This document shows positions 9,326 through 18,293 of a stretch of 64,000 bases of DNA, in pieces. The notes under the pieces were generated by a model. It did no database searches. It saw only the letters and a program-made list of their open reading frames with translations, and was not told the origin of the DNA. Numbering within the stretch: position 1 is the first letter of the stretch; every line of letters begins with the position of its first letter. This DNA comes from Halorussus rarus (GTDB taxonomy: Archaea > Halobacteriota > Halobacteria > Halobacteriales > Haladaptataceae): the NCBI RefSeq assembly GCF_003369835.1, contig NZ_QPMJ01000002.1, forward strand, positions 806,001 to 870,000, in the 5' to 3' direction. The position numbers and the translations under genes are program-made.

Positions 9326-9570
9326 ACTAGCTACTGCCGTCACCTCTGAGTTTCCGCCCACCACCGCACGGCCCTCACGCCTCCCCAGCCTCCTCGCTCA
9401 CTCCGTTCGCTCGTCCCTCGCGCGGCCTGGCGGACCACCGGAAGACTCACTGCGTTCGTCTTCCGAGCCCTGTCGCCCGAAAATCGGAGATTTTCGGGAT
9501 CACGAAAGGCTTCGCCTTTCGAACGACTTCGCTTCGCTCAGCAGGACACGAGGGTCCGCCAGCGCGCGCC
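9326..9570 (+). repeat. Dispersed hairpin repeat, copy A
   Basis: Longest of five related intergenic copies. It begins with CTAGCTACTGCCGTCACCT, runs through CCTCCCCAGCCTCCTCG and TCGTCCCTCGCGCG, and ends in CCAGCGCGCGCC. Its terminal stem is CTGGCGGACC (9427-9436) with GGTCCGCCAG (9553-9562). Inside are three further hairpins: 9440-9446/9458-9464, 9476-9485/9489-9498 and 9503-9510/9514-9521. No ORF is convincing in it. It fills the gap between the PfkB kinase start and the DUF63 stop. About 14 nt upstream of the conserved head are also shared with copy C. Confidence 0.85.
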
Positions 9571-9624
9571 AGACGTAATTCAAAGTTCGGGCAAACCGGT
9601 AGATTGCGCGATAAATCACCCGGA

Positions 9625-10431
9625 CTACCCCGCCACGACGAAGAGTATCAGATTGTGCGCGCCCGGGCCGAGGCCGACCGCGGCCACGGCCCCGAGCAGC
9701 AGGAACCCCTGCCGGGGGTCCTCCCGGACGAAGTCGGCGAACAGCACCACCACGACCTCGGCGATGACGAGCTTCACGAGCACGAACAGCCAGCCGACGC
9801 CGAGGGTCTCGGCGGTCGGCAGCGACGCCGCCAGGTCGAGCACCGCCCGCGAGATCGGGGTCCGCTCGCCGAACCCGAGCAGGTCGACGCCAACCGCGGT
9901 CGAGACCGCGTCGAGCGCGTGGCCGAACAGCGCCAGCGCGCCGACCGCACCGGTCGCGGCGGTCACGCCGGGGTAGGTCCGTCGGGTCGCGGCCCAGAGC
10001 GCCGCGGCCAGCACCGTCGCGACGACCAGGCCGACCAGCGGCCAGAACAGCCTGAGGCCGTCCGGCGCGCCGCGGGCGAGCGCGTAGCCGACCGCAGCGA
10101 GCGCAGCCAGCGTCCCGGCCGCGGCCAGCGGACGCTCCGGGGCCGCGCCCGAGCCCATCGCCGCGAGCCAGACGACGCCGGCGACGGCGAACGTCGAGAA
10201 GTAGACCGCGGGCGTGCCGAGCAGCGGCTCGACCGCCGCGGGGACCCAGCCGAGCACGAACAGCACGTGGAGGCTCGACCCGACGACCACCCACGGCGCG
10301 AGCGCCAGGACCGTCCGGTCGGAGACGGCCGGGTCGGTCCGGACCAGCGCCGCCCCGACCAGCCCTACCGCGGCGAGCAGGCCGACCAGGTACGGCAGCG
10401 GCGGGAGCGCGAACCCCTCTGGAAGCACCAT
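9625..10431 (-). CDS. DUF63 family membrane protein
   Basis: 268 residues with about seven hydrophobic helices. The polar GHALDAVSTAVGVDLLGFGERTPISR segment and the Gly/Pro-rich start (MVLPEGFALPPLPYLVGLL) match the archaeal DUF63 integral membrane family. No catalytic chemistry is known for this family. The ATG at 10431 gives the standard family N-terminus; the frame continues upstream but without membrane character. Divergent from the lipoprotein gene at 10598, with 166 nt between them. Confidence 0.8.
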   Translation of the reverse strand: MVLPEGFALPPLPYLVGLLAAVGLVGAALVRTDPAVSDRTVLALAPWVVVGSSLHVLFVLGWVPAAVEPLLGTPAVYFSTFAVAGVVWLAAMGSGAAPERPLAAAGTLAALAAVGYALARGAPDGLRLFWPLVGLVVATVLAAALWAATRRTYPGVTAATGAVGALALFGHALDAVSTAVGVDLLGFGERTPISRAVLDLAASLPTAETLGVGWLFVLVKLVIAEVVVVLFADFVREDPRQGFLLLGAVAAVGLGPGAHNLILFVVAG

Positions 10432-10569
10432 GGCCGAGACAGCGGAGCGCGGGGCCGAAAGGCTTGCGGTACGCGTGACGGCGACTCCGGACGGAGTACG
10501 GGGAAATCGGGAGGGCCGAATCGGAACCCCGGAACACCGGAACACCGGGCTCGTGCCCGACAGAAGACA

Positions 10570-10574
10570 TTTAT
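10570..10574 (+). promoter_or_regulatory. TATA-like box of the lipoprotein gene
   Basis: TTTAT centred 26 nt before the ATG at 10598; leaderless spacing. Confidence 0.45.
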
Positions 10575-10597
10575 CGGGACCGGCGGAACCGTCGGCC

Positions 10598-11512
10598 ATG
10601 CGACGCCGCACCCTCCTCGCCCTGACCGGGTCCTCCATCGCGGGTCTCGCCGGCTGTCTCGGCGGCACGCGCTCCGACGGGACGGCCGGCACGACCGCCG
10701 ACGCGACGATGGGAACGACCGGCGGTTCGGGCGGAACGACCGAGCGCTCCGGCGCGACCACGACCACCGCGAACGCCGACGTCTCGGTCGCGCTCGACGC
10801 CCTCCAGCCGGGACTGGTGTCGATGAACTCGCCCGACTCCATCGGGGTCCACCCGACGGACGGCCAGTACCTCCTGCTCGAGGTGGCCGCGGAGGGGCCC
10901 GCGCCGCCGGCGGCCGACGACTTCGCGTTCCGACTCGGGGAGACGACCCGCCCGCCGGTGACGGAACAGCAGTGGCGCATCTGGCGGTTCTACGGTGAGA
11001 AGGACTGGCGTTACGACGCCGACTCCGGCGAGGGACTGCTGCTGTTCGAGCTACCGGAGTCGGCCCACGACGGCGAATCGGCCGCAGCCGCGCTCGCGTG
11101 GCCCGGCGGCGAGTGGCGGCCCGACGAGGCGCTCCGACGGCGGCTGGCGACCCCGGAGCCGCCGCTCTCGGTCTCGGTCGAGATTCCGGAGGAGGTCCCC
11201 GTTACGGACCACCCCACCGTCAGCGTGAGCGTGACGAACGACGGCGACGTGCCGGGGCGGTTCGTCGCCGGACTGAACCGCTCGGGCCCGATGGTCGCCC
11301 ACACGCCGGTGTCGCAGGTCTCGGTGCTGGTCCCCGCGGGCGAGACCGAGACCTGGGAGCTGGACGACGACTCCATCATGGGCGGCTACCAGGACGAGCG
11401 GGTCGGTGACGGCGACCCGGACATGACCTACTACCTCGTCTGGGGCGACGACAGGGCCGAGCGCGAGGTCCGGTACGTTCAGACGCCCGCTTCGACGACC
11501 GACACCGCGTAG
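10598..11512 (+). CDS. Exported lipoprotein of unknown function
   Basis: 304 residues. MRRRTLLALTGSSIAGLAGC is a Tat-like leader with a lipobox ending at Cys20, followed by a Gly/Thr/Ala-rich low-complexity linker typical of haloarchaeal surface lipoproteins. The rest is probably beta-rich; residues about 190-300 look like an immunoglobulin-like domain (VSVSVTNDGDVPGRFVAGLN, then PAGETETWEL). No enzyme motif is seen. The 3' end overlaps the convergent gene at 11479 by 34 nt. I do not recognise a named family. Confidence 0.75.
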   Translation: MRRRTLLALTGSSIAGLAGCLGGTRSDGTAGTTADATMGTTGGSGGTTERSGATTTTANADVSVALDALQPGLVSMNSPDSIGVHPTDGQYLLLEVAAEGPAPPAADDFAFRLGETTRPPVTEQQWRIWRFYGEKDWRYDADSGEGLLLFELPESAHDGESAAAALAWPGGEWRPDEALRRRLATPEPPLSVSVEIPEEVPVTDHPTVSVSVTNDGDVPGRFVAGLNRSGPMVAHTPVSQVSVLVPAGETETWELDDDSIMGGYQDERVGDGDPDMTYYLVWGDDRAEREVRYVQTPASTTDTA

Positions 11513-12045
11513 CGGCTGGCCTCGCTCGGCACCTCAACGTCGACGTGGATGCGCTCCTCGACGCCCGCCGGGAGGTCGAACGCCGGCCCCCGGACCGACT
11601 CGACCTCGTCGCCGTGCTCGTCGTAGAACGCGGCGACGGGGACGACCTCGGCGTCGTCGCCGGTGTTGGCCACGGTCACGGACAGCGTCACCTCGCCGAC
11701 CGGGAGCACCCCGTCGGCGGCCGGTTCGTCGGACTCGTCGACCGACGAGTCGACGACCGCGAAGTCCTCGGCGGTCTGCTCGCGGCTCTCCCGGTAGATG
11801 TGGATGCGGTTTCGCGCCGACTGGATCGCCCGCGACGCCTCGTCGTCGTCAAGCAGCTCCTCGACCCGGAGCAGTTCGTTGTCGATCTCGTCGACGACGC
11901 CCTCGCGGTCGGCCAGGTCGCGTTCGCCGAACGCGTCGAGCCGGTCGCGCACCGTCTCGAAGTCGTCGCGCACGTCCGCGTCGGCCGCCTCGCGGGCGCG
12001 CCGCAGGTCGTCTCGGATGTCGAGTATCGGTGGTATCGAAGCCAC
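11479..12045 (-). CDS. Haloarchaeal hypothetical protein (DUF7553-like) with C-terminal beta domain
   Basis: 188 residues from a GTG at 12045. No ATG exists in the frame between the stop of the upstream SPW gene and this point, so the start is uncertain; the frame is open back to the SPW gene. Residues 1-90 are highly charged and helical (DIRDDLRRAREAADADVRDD, DRLDAFGERDLADREGVVDE), resembling a haloarchaeal DUF I recall as DUF7553. Residues about 105-188 look like a beta-sandwich (VGEVTLSVTVANTGDDAEV, then PAGVEERIHVDVEV). Combined, this is an unusual cytosolic-looking protein with a CARDB-like tail. The gene ends 34 nt inside the convergent lipoprotein gene. Confidence 0.55.
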   Translation of the reverse strand: MASIPPILDIRDDLRRAREAADADVRDDFETVRDRLDAFGERDLADREGVVDEIDNELLRVEELLDDDEASRAIQSARNRIHIYRESREQTAEDFAVVDSSVDESDEPAADGVLPVGEVTLSVTVANTGDDAEVVPVAAFYDEHGDEVESVRGPAFDLPAGVEERIHVDVEVPSEASRYAVSVVEAGV

Positions 12046-12176
12046 GGTCTCCCCCGTCCGACTTCCGGCCGCGACGGGGAAGTGTGCTCCGGCCGTCGCG
12101 TCGGCCCGTGCGCTGAGGGACGCAGCCGTCGCTCCGAGAACGATGGATGCCGCGAAAAACGACCGGCCGAACTCGG

Positions 12177-12581
12177 CTACCGGGTCTCGGCGTCGGCGGT
12201 CGGCGCGCGGCGATCGACGCCCCGGGACCGGTACGCGTTGTAGCCGGCGAGGACGGCGACCAGCGCGCCGCTTATCACGTCGCTCCAGAACGAGGCCGCG
12301 CCGGTCGTCTCGAAGACGAACGGCGCGACGACCATCCAGAGGCCGAGCAGCGCGACCAGCGACGCGGCGCCGGTGTTGATGCCCTCCGGGTCGTCGGCCC
12401 GGAACGCGTTGTAGCCGGCGATGAGGCCGACGGCGGCGCCGACCACGATGTCGTTCCAGAAGTCGGCCACGGGTATCGGTGCGAAGACGAACGCTCCGAC
12501 CACGATCCAGCCGCCGAGCAGGGCCGTCGCCGCCGACACGTATCCCCCGATGTCGTCGTCGCTCCGTGCCGTTTCGCTCAT
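12177..12581 (-). CDS. SPW-repeat membrane protein
   Basis: 134 residues, four hydrophobic helices arranged as two SPW repeats. Each repeat has a Leu/Gly-Trp-hydrophobic segment (ALLGGWIVVGAFVF and ALLGLWMVVAPFVF), then a FWNDIVVGAAVGLIAGYNAFR or FWSDVISGALVAVLAGYNAYR helix. Function unknown; small SPW proteins are common in haloarchaea and bacteria. A short acidic N-terminus and a basic then acidic C-terminus are cytosolic. Confidence 0.85.
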   Translation of the reverse strand: MSETARSDDDIGGYVSAATALLGGWIVVGAFVFAPIPVADFWNDIVVGAAVGLIAGYNAFRADDPEGINTGAASLVALLGLWMVVAPFVFETTGAASFWSDVISGALVAVLAGYNAYRSRGVDRRAPTADAETR

Positions 12582-12691
12582 GCCTGGACCCCCGTTCGAG
12601 GTTGGTACGGGAAGTCGATAAATCGAACGGGCGGGGCGAGCAAGCCGGGCGAATGATACCTTTTTTCGCGCTCGCCGCGCGACTCACGGGT

Positions 12692-13285
12692 ATGACCGAC
12701 GAACGCACGTCAGGGGAGCGACCCGCCGACGAGCAGCCGACCGACGACCCGCTCGCGTGGGACCTGCTCGACTCGGAAGTCGCCTACTCCTGTCCGGGCT
12801 TCGACGTCCGGCGCGAGCAGGTCCGACTGCCCGACGGCACCGAGACCGACTTCGACTACCTCGCCGAGCCCGAGAGCGTCGTGATCCTCCCGTTCACGCC
12901 CGACGGCGACGTGGTCGTCATCGAGGAGTGGCGCCAGCCCGTCCGGCGGGTCAACCGGAGCCTGCCGGTCGGCGGGACCGAGCCCGACGACGAGGACCTC
13001 GCCGCCGCGGCCCGCCGGGAACTCCGCGAGGAGACCGGCCACGAGGCCGACAGCGTCAAGCTGCTCACCAGCATCGAGCCCGCCAACGGCGTGGCGAACT
13101 CGGTCCTGCACTTCTTCGTCGCCCGCGGCTGCACCCCGACCGCCGAGCAGCAGCTCGACCACGACGAGTCCATCCGGGTCGACACCGCGACGTTCGAGGC
13201 GCTGCGCGACCACGTCGCGAGCCGGGAGATCCGCGACGGCCGGACGACGCTGGGCGTGCTCTACTACGAGGCGTTCGCCGACTGA
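12692..13285 (+). CDS. NUDIX hydrolase, ADP-ribose pyrophosphatase-like
   Basis: 197 residues. A complete Nudix box runs from Gly95 to His117 (GTEPDDE...RRELREETGH), with the REUXEE metal-binding glutamates at 110, 113 and 114. The upstream beta strands (VVILPFTPDGDVVVIEEWRQPVRR) match the ADP-ribose pyrophosphatase subgroup, where the Arg after GluTrp helps bind substrate. It probably cleaves ADP-ribose or a related nucleoside diphosphate derivative. The acidic 20-residue N-terminal extension is haloarchaeal style. Gene stands alone. Confidence 0.85.
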   Translation: MTDERTSGERPADEQPTDDPLAWDLLDSEVAYSCPGFDVRREQVRLPDGTETDFDYLAEPESVVILPFTPDGDVVVIEEWRQPVRRVNRSLPVGGTEPDDEDLAAAARRELREETGHEADSVKLLTSIEPANGVANSVLHFFVARGCTPTAEQQLDHDESIRVDTATFEALRDHVASREIRDGRTTLGVLYYEAFAD

Positions 13286-13438
13286 ACGTCGGCCCGTTCC
13301 TCGACTGAGCGTCGAAGCGCTCCCCGACCGACCGTCGAGGCGTTCGGACAGCGGAAAGGAACGTCGGCAGACCGGAATTATAGACGGCCAAACCGGTCGA
13401 AGGCGGGAATTAATGCGCGAAACCATAGCTCGTAAAAC

Positions 13439-13445
13439 ATTTAAG
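13439..13445 (+). promoter_or_regulatory. TATA-like box upstream of exported protein
   Basis: ATTTAAG about 93 nt before the ATG at 13538, implying a 5' leader of roughly 65-70 nt, unlike most genes here. Confidence 0.35.
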
Positions 13446-13537
13446 GCCAACCTGAGAAACGTCAGACGAGCAACTCCGCCACCGCGACTGCCCTCCACTT
13501 CCGGGAGCCGTCCGTGAGCGCGAGTTGCGGTAGAAAC

Positions 13538-14860
13538 ATGAAACTACGAACCCTAGCCCTCGTCGTGCTGGTCGTCGGTTCAGTGCCCGCCGCCACGGCG
13601 CTGACGCCGTCGGCCACCGACTCGACCGCCCTGACGGACTCGACAGTATCGGCAGCACAGGACGACGCGAACGAGACCACCGCGACCGACTCGGACGCGG
13701 GCTCGGACAGCAGTTCGGCGTCCGAGTCGTCCGATTCGGACTCGACGTCGACCGACTACACCAAGCTCTACGTCGAGAGCGACTACGACTATCCGGAGCT
13801 CAAGCCCGGCGAGTCGACGACGTTCAACGTCACGGTCGCCAACCGCGAGGACTCCGAGGTCGAGCTCGACCCGCACGTCTACGTGCCCCCGGTCGGCGAG
13901 AACCTCCTCGAGAAGTCGTGGGTCTCCATCGAGGGCGACTCGACGGTCGCCCCCGGCGGTGAGACCAAGTTCACCGTCACCGTCTCCGTTCCCGAGAGCG
14001 CCGAGATGGGCCACTACAGCGGCCAGGTCGCGTTCACCAACGAGACGGTGACGTACCCCGGCCGGCCCGCCCGTCCGGTCCACGCCGCGGGCGTCAACGT
14101 CCGCGTCTGGAAGCAGCCGACGGTCGACATCGTCTCCGGCACCTACCTGCGCGGGCAGGTCGAGGCCGGTGACACCACGACCAAGCAGATCGTCATCGAG
14201 AACAAGGGCGACCAGGCCGTCCCGCTCAGCCCGCAGTTCCAGTCCGAGCGCAACCGGTACGGCAGCAGCTCCTCGCAGGTCGACCCTGCGTGGGTCGACA
14301 TCGACGCGCCGTCGAGGATCGGCGCCGGCGAGACCGCGACCGTGACCGTCACGTTCTCCCCGCCGGAGGACGCCGACAGTAACCGCTACCGCGGCGAGCT
14401 CGACCTCGGCCTGAAGGACCCCAACCGCGACGACGACAACAACTACTGGCAGCGCGTCAGCATGAACTTCGACGTCTGGAACCAGCCCGACGAGCCGTTC
14501 GAGACGTCGTTCGACGTGAGCGAGGACGCCCAGAACGTCACGCTCACGCTCTCCCCGCGGTCGGGCTACGGCACCAGCGGCGACTCCGACCCCGCGAACT
14601 TCGACGTGACGTTCGTCAAGCCCGACGGCACCACGGTCGACGCCGAGCGCGTCCGCGTGTCCGACAGCGGCTACGTCGACCTGAGCGAGTCGAACAACCC
14701 CAACACCCAGAAGCAGGGCGAGTACTCGTACCGCAGCGGCGGCCAGCAGTTCGTCTACCGCATCGACGACCCCGAGGCCGGCAGCTGGGACCTCCAGGTG
14801 ATGCCCGAGGACGTCATCGGGTTCAGCTACGAGATTACGCGGAACGAGACCGCAGAGTAA
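13538..14860 (+). CDS. Exported beta-sandwich protein, haloarchaeal hypothetical
   Basis: 440 residues. MKLRTLALVVLVVGSVPAA is a Sec-type signal peptide; an Asp/Ser/Thr-rich linker to residue about 75 follows. Two consecutive NEW3/CARDB-like domains come next (about 85-190 and 195-315), each with the pattern KPGESTTFNVTVANR or EAGDTTTKQIVIENKG and a later Gly-Glu-Thr turn. Residues 325-440 form another beta-rich unit ending near MPEDVIGFSYEITRNETAE. No membrane anchor is evident at the C-terminus, so it may be released or held by partners. The start MKLRT is preferred over an in-frame ATG 24 nt upstream because it opens the signal peptide. Confidence 0.75.
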   Translation: MKLRTLALVVLVVGSVPAATALTPSATDSTALTDSTVSAAQDDANETTATDSDAGSDSSSASESSDSDSTSTDYTKLYVESDYDYPELKPGESTTFNVTVANREDSEVELDPHVYVPPVGENLLEKSWVSIEGDSTVAPGGETKFTVTVSVPESAEMGHYSGQVAFTNETVTYPGRPARPVHAAGVNVRVWKQPTVDIVSGTYLRGQVEAGDTTTKQIVIENKGDQAVPLSPQFQSERNRYGSSSSQVDPAWVDIDAPSRIGAGETATVTVTFSPPEDADSNRYRGELDLGLKDPNRDDDNNYWQRVSMNFDVWNQPDEPFETSFDVSEDAQNVTLTLSPRSGYGTSGDSDPANFDVTFVKPDGTTVDAERVRVSDSGYVDLSESNNPNTQKQGEYSYRSGGQQFVYRIDDPEAGSWDLQVMPEDVIGFSYEITRNETAE

Positions 14861-14875
14861 GCGATTCGCTGACCG

Positions 14876-14884
14876 TTCTTTTTT
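14876..14884 (+). terminator. T-rich terminator
   Basis: TTCTTTTTT begins 15 nt after the stop codon at 14860, the oligo-T type of archaeal terminator. Confidence 0.5.
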
Positions 14885-14999
14885 ATCGGCGTCGTGCCGT
14901 CGGCTGCAACGACGTGCAGTTGCTCGGACGAGCTTCGTCACCTACTGGCGAGAAAGAGCAGCGTTTTACCGCCGATTCACCGACCCACGGTCGACGGTC

Positions 15000-15431
15000 T
15001 CAGTCGCCCGTCTCGACCGCGAGCGAGTAGTCCGCGACGGCGCGGGCGTCCTCGCCGGTGCCGGGGTAGACGAGCTCGAACGACCACGTTCGGTCGGGCG
15101 AGAGGTCCGAGGTGTTCGCGCTCGCCCGGTCGAGCGATTCGCCGTCGGCGTCCTCGAACGTCGCGGTCACCGTCGCCTCCGGGACCGTCTCCTCGGAGAC
15201 GTTGCGGACGGTCCCGGTCACCCGGGCCAGTTCGCTCTCGGACCCCTCGTTCGACCGGACGAGCTCGCCGCTCGCCAGTTCGAGCCGGGGCGCGGGGTCG
15301 GCGGTGGTGGTTCGGTCGGTCGTCTGCGATTCGGTCGGGGAGTCTGCGTCCGTCGGGTCGCCGCCGAGGCGACCGCCGCAGCCGGCGAGGGCGGTCGCGC
15401 CGACGACGCCGAGGAGGGCGCGGCGTCGCAT
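15000..15431 (-). CDS. Small lipoprotein with FxLYD-like domain
   Basis: 143 residues. [18 protein letters not shown] is a short leader ending in a lipobox Cys18; a Ser/Thr/Asp-rich linker follows. The single domain (about 50-143) has the pattern of FxLYD/DUF3426-like immunoglobulin folds: [20 protein letters not shown], then [10 protein letters not shown]. Probably a surface-anchored structural or binding protein; no enzyme motif. Divergent from tgtA with 89 nt between starts. Confidence 0.72.
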   Translation of the reverse strand: MRRRALLGVVGATALAGCGGRLGGDPTDADSPTESQTTDRTTTADPAPRLELASGELVRSNEGSESELARVTGTVRNVSEETVPEATVTATFEDADGESLDRASANTSDLSPDRTWSFELVYPGTGEDARAVADYSLAVETGD

Positions 15432-15520
15432 GGTCTCACGTCGGACAGCCCACAGATAAACGTTCTGAGTGGCGACCGCGAACGGAACCCTTACCCGGCC
15501 CCTCGGGCAATAGCGCGCCA

Positions 15521-16990
15521 ATGAGGGACCACTTCGAGGTACGCGACCACGACGGGCTGGGTCGCATCGGGGAGCTCTCGGTGCCCCGGGCCGGCGTCAC
15601 CGTCGAGACGCCCGCGCTCCTGCCCGTCGTCAACCCCCACGTCCGGACCGTCGAGCCGTCGCGGCTCGCCGCGGAGTTCGGCGCCGAGATACTCATCACC
15701 AACTCCTACATCTTCTACGGGAGCGAGGACTACCGCGAGGCGGCGCTCGACCGGGGGCTCCACGACGTGCTCGGGTTCGACGGCGCCATCATGACCGACT
15801 CGGGGTCGTTCCAGCTCGCCGAGTACGGCGAGATCGACGTGACCACGCCCGAGATTCTCGAGTTCCAGCGCGACGTCGGGAGCGACATCGGGACGCCGGT
15901 CGACATCCCGACGCCGCCGGACGTCCCGCGCGAGCGGGCCGCGGAGGAGCTGGCGACCACGCAGGAGCGGCTCGAAGTCGCCGAAGGCGTCGACGTGGGC
16001 GAGATGCTGGTGAACGCGCCGGTCCAGGGGTCGACCTACCCCGACCTGCGGGAGGAGGCGGGCCGCCACGCCGAGGCCACCGACCTCGACGTGTTCCCGG
16101 TCGGCGCGGTGGTCCCGCTGATGAACGACTACCGGTACGCCGACATGGTCGACGTGGTGGCGGCGGCCAAGCGCGGGCTGGGCGCCGACGCGCCGGTCCA
16201 CCTGTTCGGCGCGGGCCACCCCATGATGTTCGCCCTCGCGGTCGCGATGGGCTGCGACCTGTTCGACTCGGCGGCCTACGCGCTGTACGCCCGCGACGAC
16301 CGCTACCTGACCGTCAGGGGCACCGAACAGCTCGACGACCTCGACTACTTCCCCTGCTCGTGTCCGGTCTGTACCGACCACGCGCCGGCGGAGCTCCGGA
16401 CCCTCGGCGACCGCGAGCGCGAGGAGCTGCTGGCCGAGCACAACCTCCACGTCACCTTCCGGGAGATGCGGACGGTCAAGCAGGCCCTGCGGTCGGGGAA
16501 CCTGCTCGAACTGGTCGAGACCCGAGCCCGGGCCCATCCCGCGATGCTCGACGGCTACCGCGCGCTGGGCGACCACGCCGCCCAGCTCGAGCGCGAGGAC
16601 CGGACCTCGAAGGGAGCCTTCTTCTACCTCTCGGGCGAGAGCGCCCGTCGGCCCGAGGTCGTGCGCCACCACGACCGACTGGCCCGGCTGGATCCGTCGG
16701 GGTCGGTCCTCCTCACCGAGGGCGGGCCCAGCGACCGCTACGACGAGTCGTGGCGCGTGGTCGCGCCGTTCGGCCCGTTCCCCCGGGACCTCTCGGAGAC
16801 CTACCCGCTGACCGCCGAGGTCCCCGAGCGCATGGACGCCGAGGGGTACCGGTCGGCCGCCGAGGGGGTCGCCCGGCTCGACGAGGCGAACCCCGACACC
16901 GAATTTACGCTGGCCCACCGCGGCTGGCCCGCGCACGCGCTCTCGCTGGTTCCCGAGCGCGTCGAGACGGTAGACATCAGCGAGTCGTAG
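15521..16990 (+). CDS. tgtA: tRNA-guanine(15) transglycosylase (archaeosine)
   Basis: 489 residues. Replaces guanine 15 of the tRNA D-loop with preQ0, the first tRNA-level step of archaeosine synthesis. Visible TGT features: the early [16 protein letters not shown] segment, [14 protein letters not shown] with the catalytic Asp, the substrate-pocket region [14 protein letters not shown] and [16 protein letters not shown], and the zinc site CSCPVC...H (residues about 281-289). A C-terminal archaeal extension of about 200 residues follows. The start at 15521 gives the family N-terminus [12 protein letters not shown], which resembles the beginning of ArcS (18294); the two are paralogues. No PUA domain is obvious at its end, whereas ArcS seems to have one. 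Confidence 0.93.
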   Translation: MRDHFEVRDHDGLGRIGELSVPRAGVTVETPALLPVVNPHVRTVEPSRLAAEFGAEILITNSYIFYGSEDYREAALDRGLHDVLGFDGAIMTDSGSFQLAEYGEIDVTTPEILEFQRDVGSDIGTPVDIPTPPDVPRERAAEELATTQERLEVAEGVDVGEMLVNAPVQGSTYPDLREEAGRHAEATDLDVFPVGAVVPLMNDYRYADMVDVVAAAKRGLGADAPVHLFGAGHPMMFALAVAMGCDLFDSAAYALYARDDRYLTVRGTEQLDDLDYFPCSCPVCTDHAPAELRTLGDREREELLAEHNLHVTFREMRTVKQALRSGNLLELVETRARAHPAMLDGYRALGDHAAQLEREDRTSKGAFFYLSGESARRPEVVRHHDRLARLDPSGSVLLTEGGPSDRYDESWRVVAPFGPFPRDLSETYPLTAEVPERMDAEGYRSAAEGVARLDEANPDTEFTLAHRGWPAHALSLVPERVETVDISES

Positions 16991-17006
16991 AAGAAGTGCG
17001 CTCCCG

Positions 17007-17399
17007 TCAGCCCGACCGTATCTCCCGCCACAGCGCGACCGCGGCGAGGCCGACCATCCCGCCGAGCACGAAGCTGTCGACCGCGACCGCCGGCGGGTCG
17101 ACCGCGGCGTGGAACGCCCACGCCGCGCCCGCGAAGCCGAAGATGACGAGGGCCCGACCGATGGCACCGACTGACCGGAACCACGCCCCGACCCGCCGGC
17201 CGTAGCTGCTCGCCGCGGCCGGTCCCACAGCCGTCCCCCACGCGACGGCCCCGACCGCGAGCCAGCCCCACGAGACCGTTCCGGCCTCGTAGAGGTCGTA
17301 GGCGGGCGAGACGGCGACCAGCGCGGCGAGCGCCAGCGACCACGCCAGCGACAGTCCGCGCGACCGCGACTCGCCGCGGTCGGTCGCGTCCGATTCCAT
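17007..17399 (-). CDS. Small membrane protein, unknown
   Basis: 130 residues with a charged N-terminus and four likely helices (about 18-35, 42-60, 78-97 and 105-125). No family recognised. It is convergent with tgtA (16 nt between stops) and divergent from the HTH gene at 17553. Confidence 0.6.
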   Translation of the reverse strand: MESDATDRGESRSRGLSLAWSLALAALVAVSPAYDLYEAGTVSWGWLAVGAVAWGTAVGPAAASSYGRRVGAWFRSVGAIGRALVIFGFAGAAWAFHAAVDPPAVAVDSFVLGGMVGLAAVALWREIRSG

Positions 17400-17552
17400 T
17401 TGTCGAGCGATTTCACCTCTGTCGGATAATGACTTCGGTCCGACGGACGGCCGAGGCGGATTCGGACGGCCCGGACGGGACCCGCGATCTCCGCCGACGC
17501 CGCCGAGCGCTCGGCTACAACGCATATCCGTGTGTGCGTGGTACCGGGGTGC

Positions 17553-18245
17553 ATGAGCACAATCGCGCAACTCGGCGTCCCGGCCGAGGCGTTCGCGCTC
17601 CGGGAGACTCTGCCCCGGGTCTCGGACGTGGCGGTCGAGGCCGAGCGCGTCGTCGCCCACGACGACGGCCGCGTGATGCCGTTCGTCTGGGCGTCGGGCG
17701 ACGACCTCGGGGAGTTCGAGGACGCGCTCGCCGACGACCCCTCGGTCGAGAACGAGCAGCGGCTCACCGAGCTGGCCGACGGCCGGTTCTACCGGATGGA
17801 GTGGGTCGAGTCGGTCGAGGTCCTGCTCCACTCGATGACCGAGCACGGCGCCGCGGTGCTGAAGGCCCGCGGGAAGGGCGACAGGTGGCACCTCCGCATC
17901 CTGTTTCCCGACCGCGAGGCCGTCTCCCAGACGGAGGACTTCTCGCGGGACCGCGAGCTCGGCATCGACGTCGAGCAGATACACGAGCTCGACCGGCGCG
18001 ACACGCAGGGGCAGTTCGGGCTGACGACCCAGCAGTACGAGGCGGTCACGACCGCGCTGGAGACCGGCTACTACAACGTGCCCCGGGGGACGTCGGCCCG
18101 CGACCTGGCCGACGACCTCGACATCTCCCACCAGGCGCTGTCCGAGCGGCTCCGGCGGGGCCACGGCAACCTCGTCGCGAACGCGCTGACCGTCCGGATG
18201 GAGCCCGGCGAGGGCGAGGACGAGCCCGAGCGGGTCGTCGAGTAG
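17553..18245 (+). CDS. Bacterio-opsin-activator-like HTH transcription regulator
   Basis: 230 residues. The C-terminal part (LTTQQYEAVTTALETGYYNVPRGTSARDLADDLDISHQALSERLRR, about 155-205) is an HTH_10 domain of the haloarchaeal Bat type. The N-terminal part is a sensor-like region with no PAS or GAF motif I can name, of the type usually described as a bacterio-opsin activator/HTH protein. The ATG at 17553 (MSTIAQLGVPAEAF) is the usual start of this family; an ATG 21 nt upstream is less likely. It sits between tgtA and arcS on the same strand, 48 nt before arcS, so it may share their transcript, but its targets cannot be read from the sequence. Confidence 0.82.
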   Translation: MSTIAQLGVPAEAFALRETLPRVSDVAVEAERVVAHDDGRVMPFVWASGDDLGEFEDALADDPSVENEQRLTELADGRFYRMEWVESVEVLLHSMTEHGAAVLKARGKGDRWHLRILFPDREAVSQTEDFSRDRELGIDVEQIHELDRRDTQGQFGLTTQQYEAVTTALETGYYNVPRGTSARDLADDLDISHQALSERLRRGHGNLVANALTVRMEPGEGEDEPERVVE

Positions 18246-18293
18246 CCAGTCCGTCTCGCAAGATAGTTGCCCGTCGGCCCCCGACCCGGAGGT

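Noticed and set aside
9251-9624. Possible coding frames in repeat copy A
   Set aside because: Frames are short, cross several hairpins and do not agree among copies.
12658-12666. T-run upstream of the NUDIX gene as a terminator
   Set aside because: No gene on the plus strand ends just upstream; it more likely belongs to the NUDIX promoter region.
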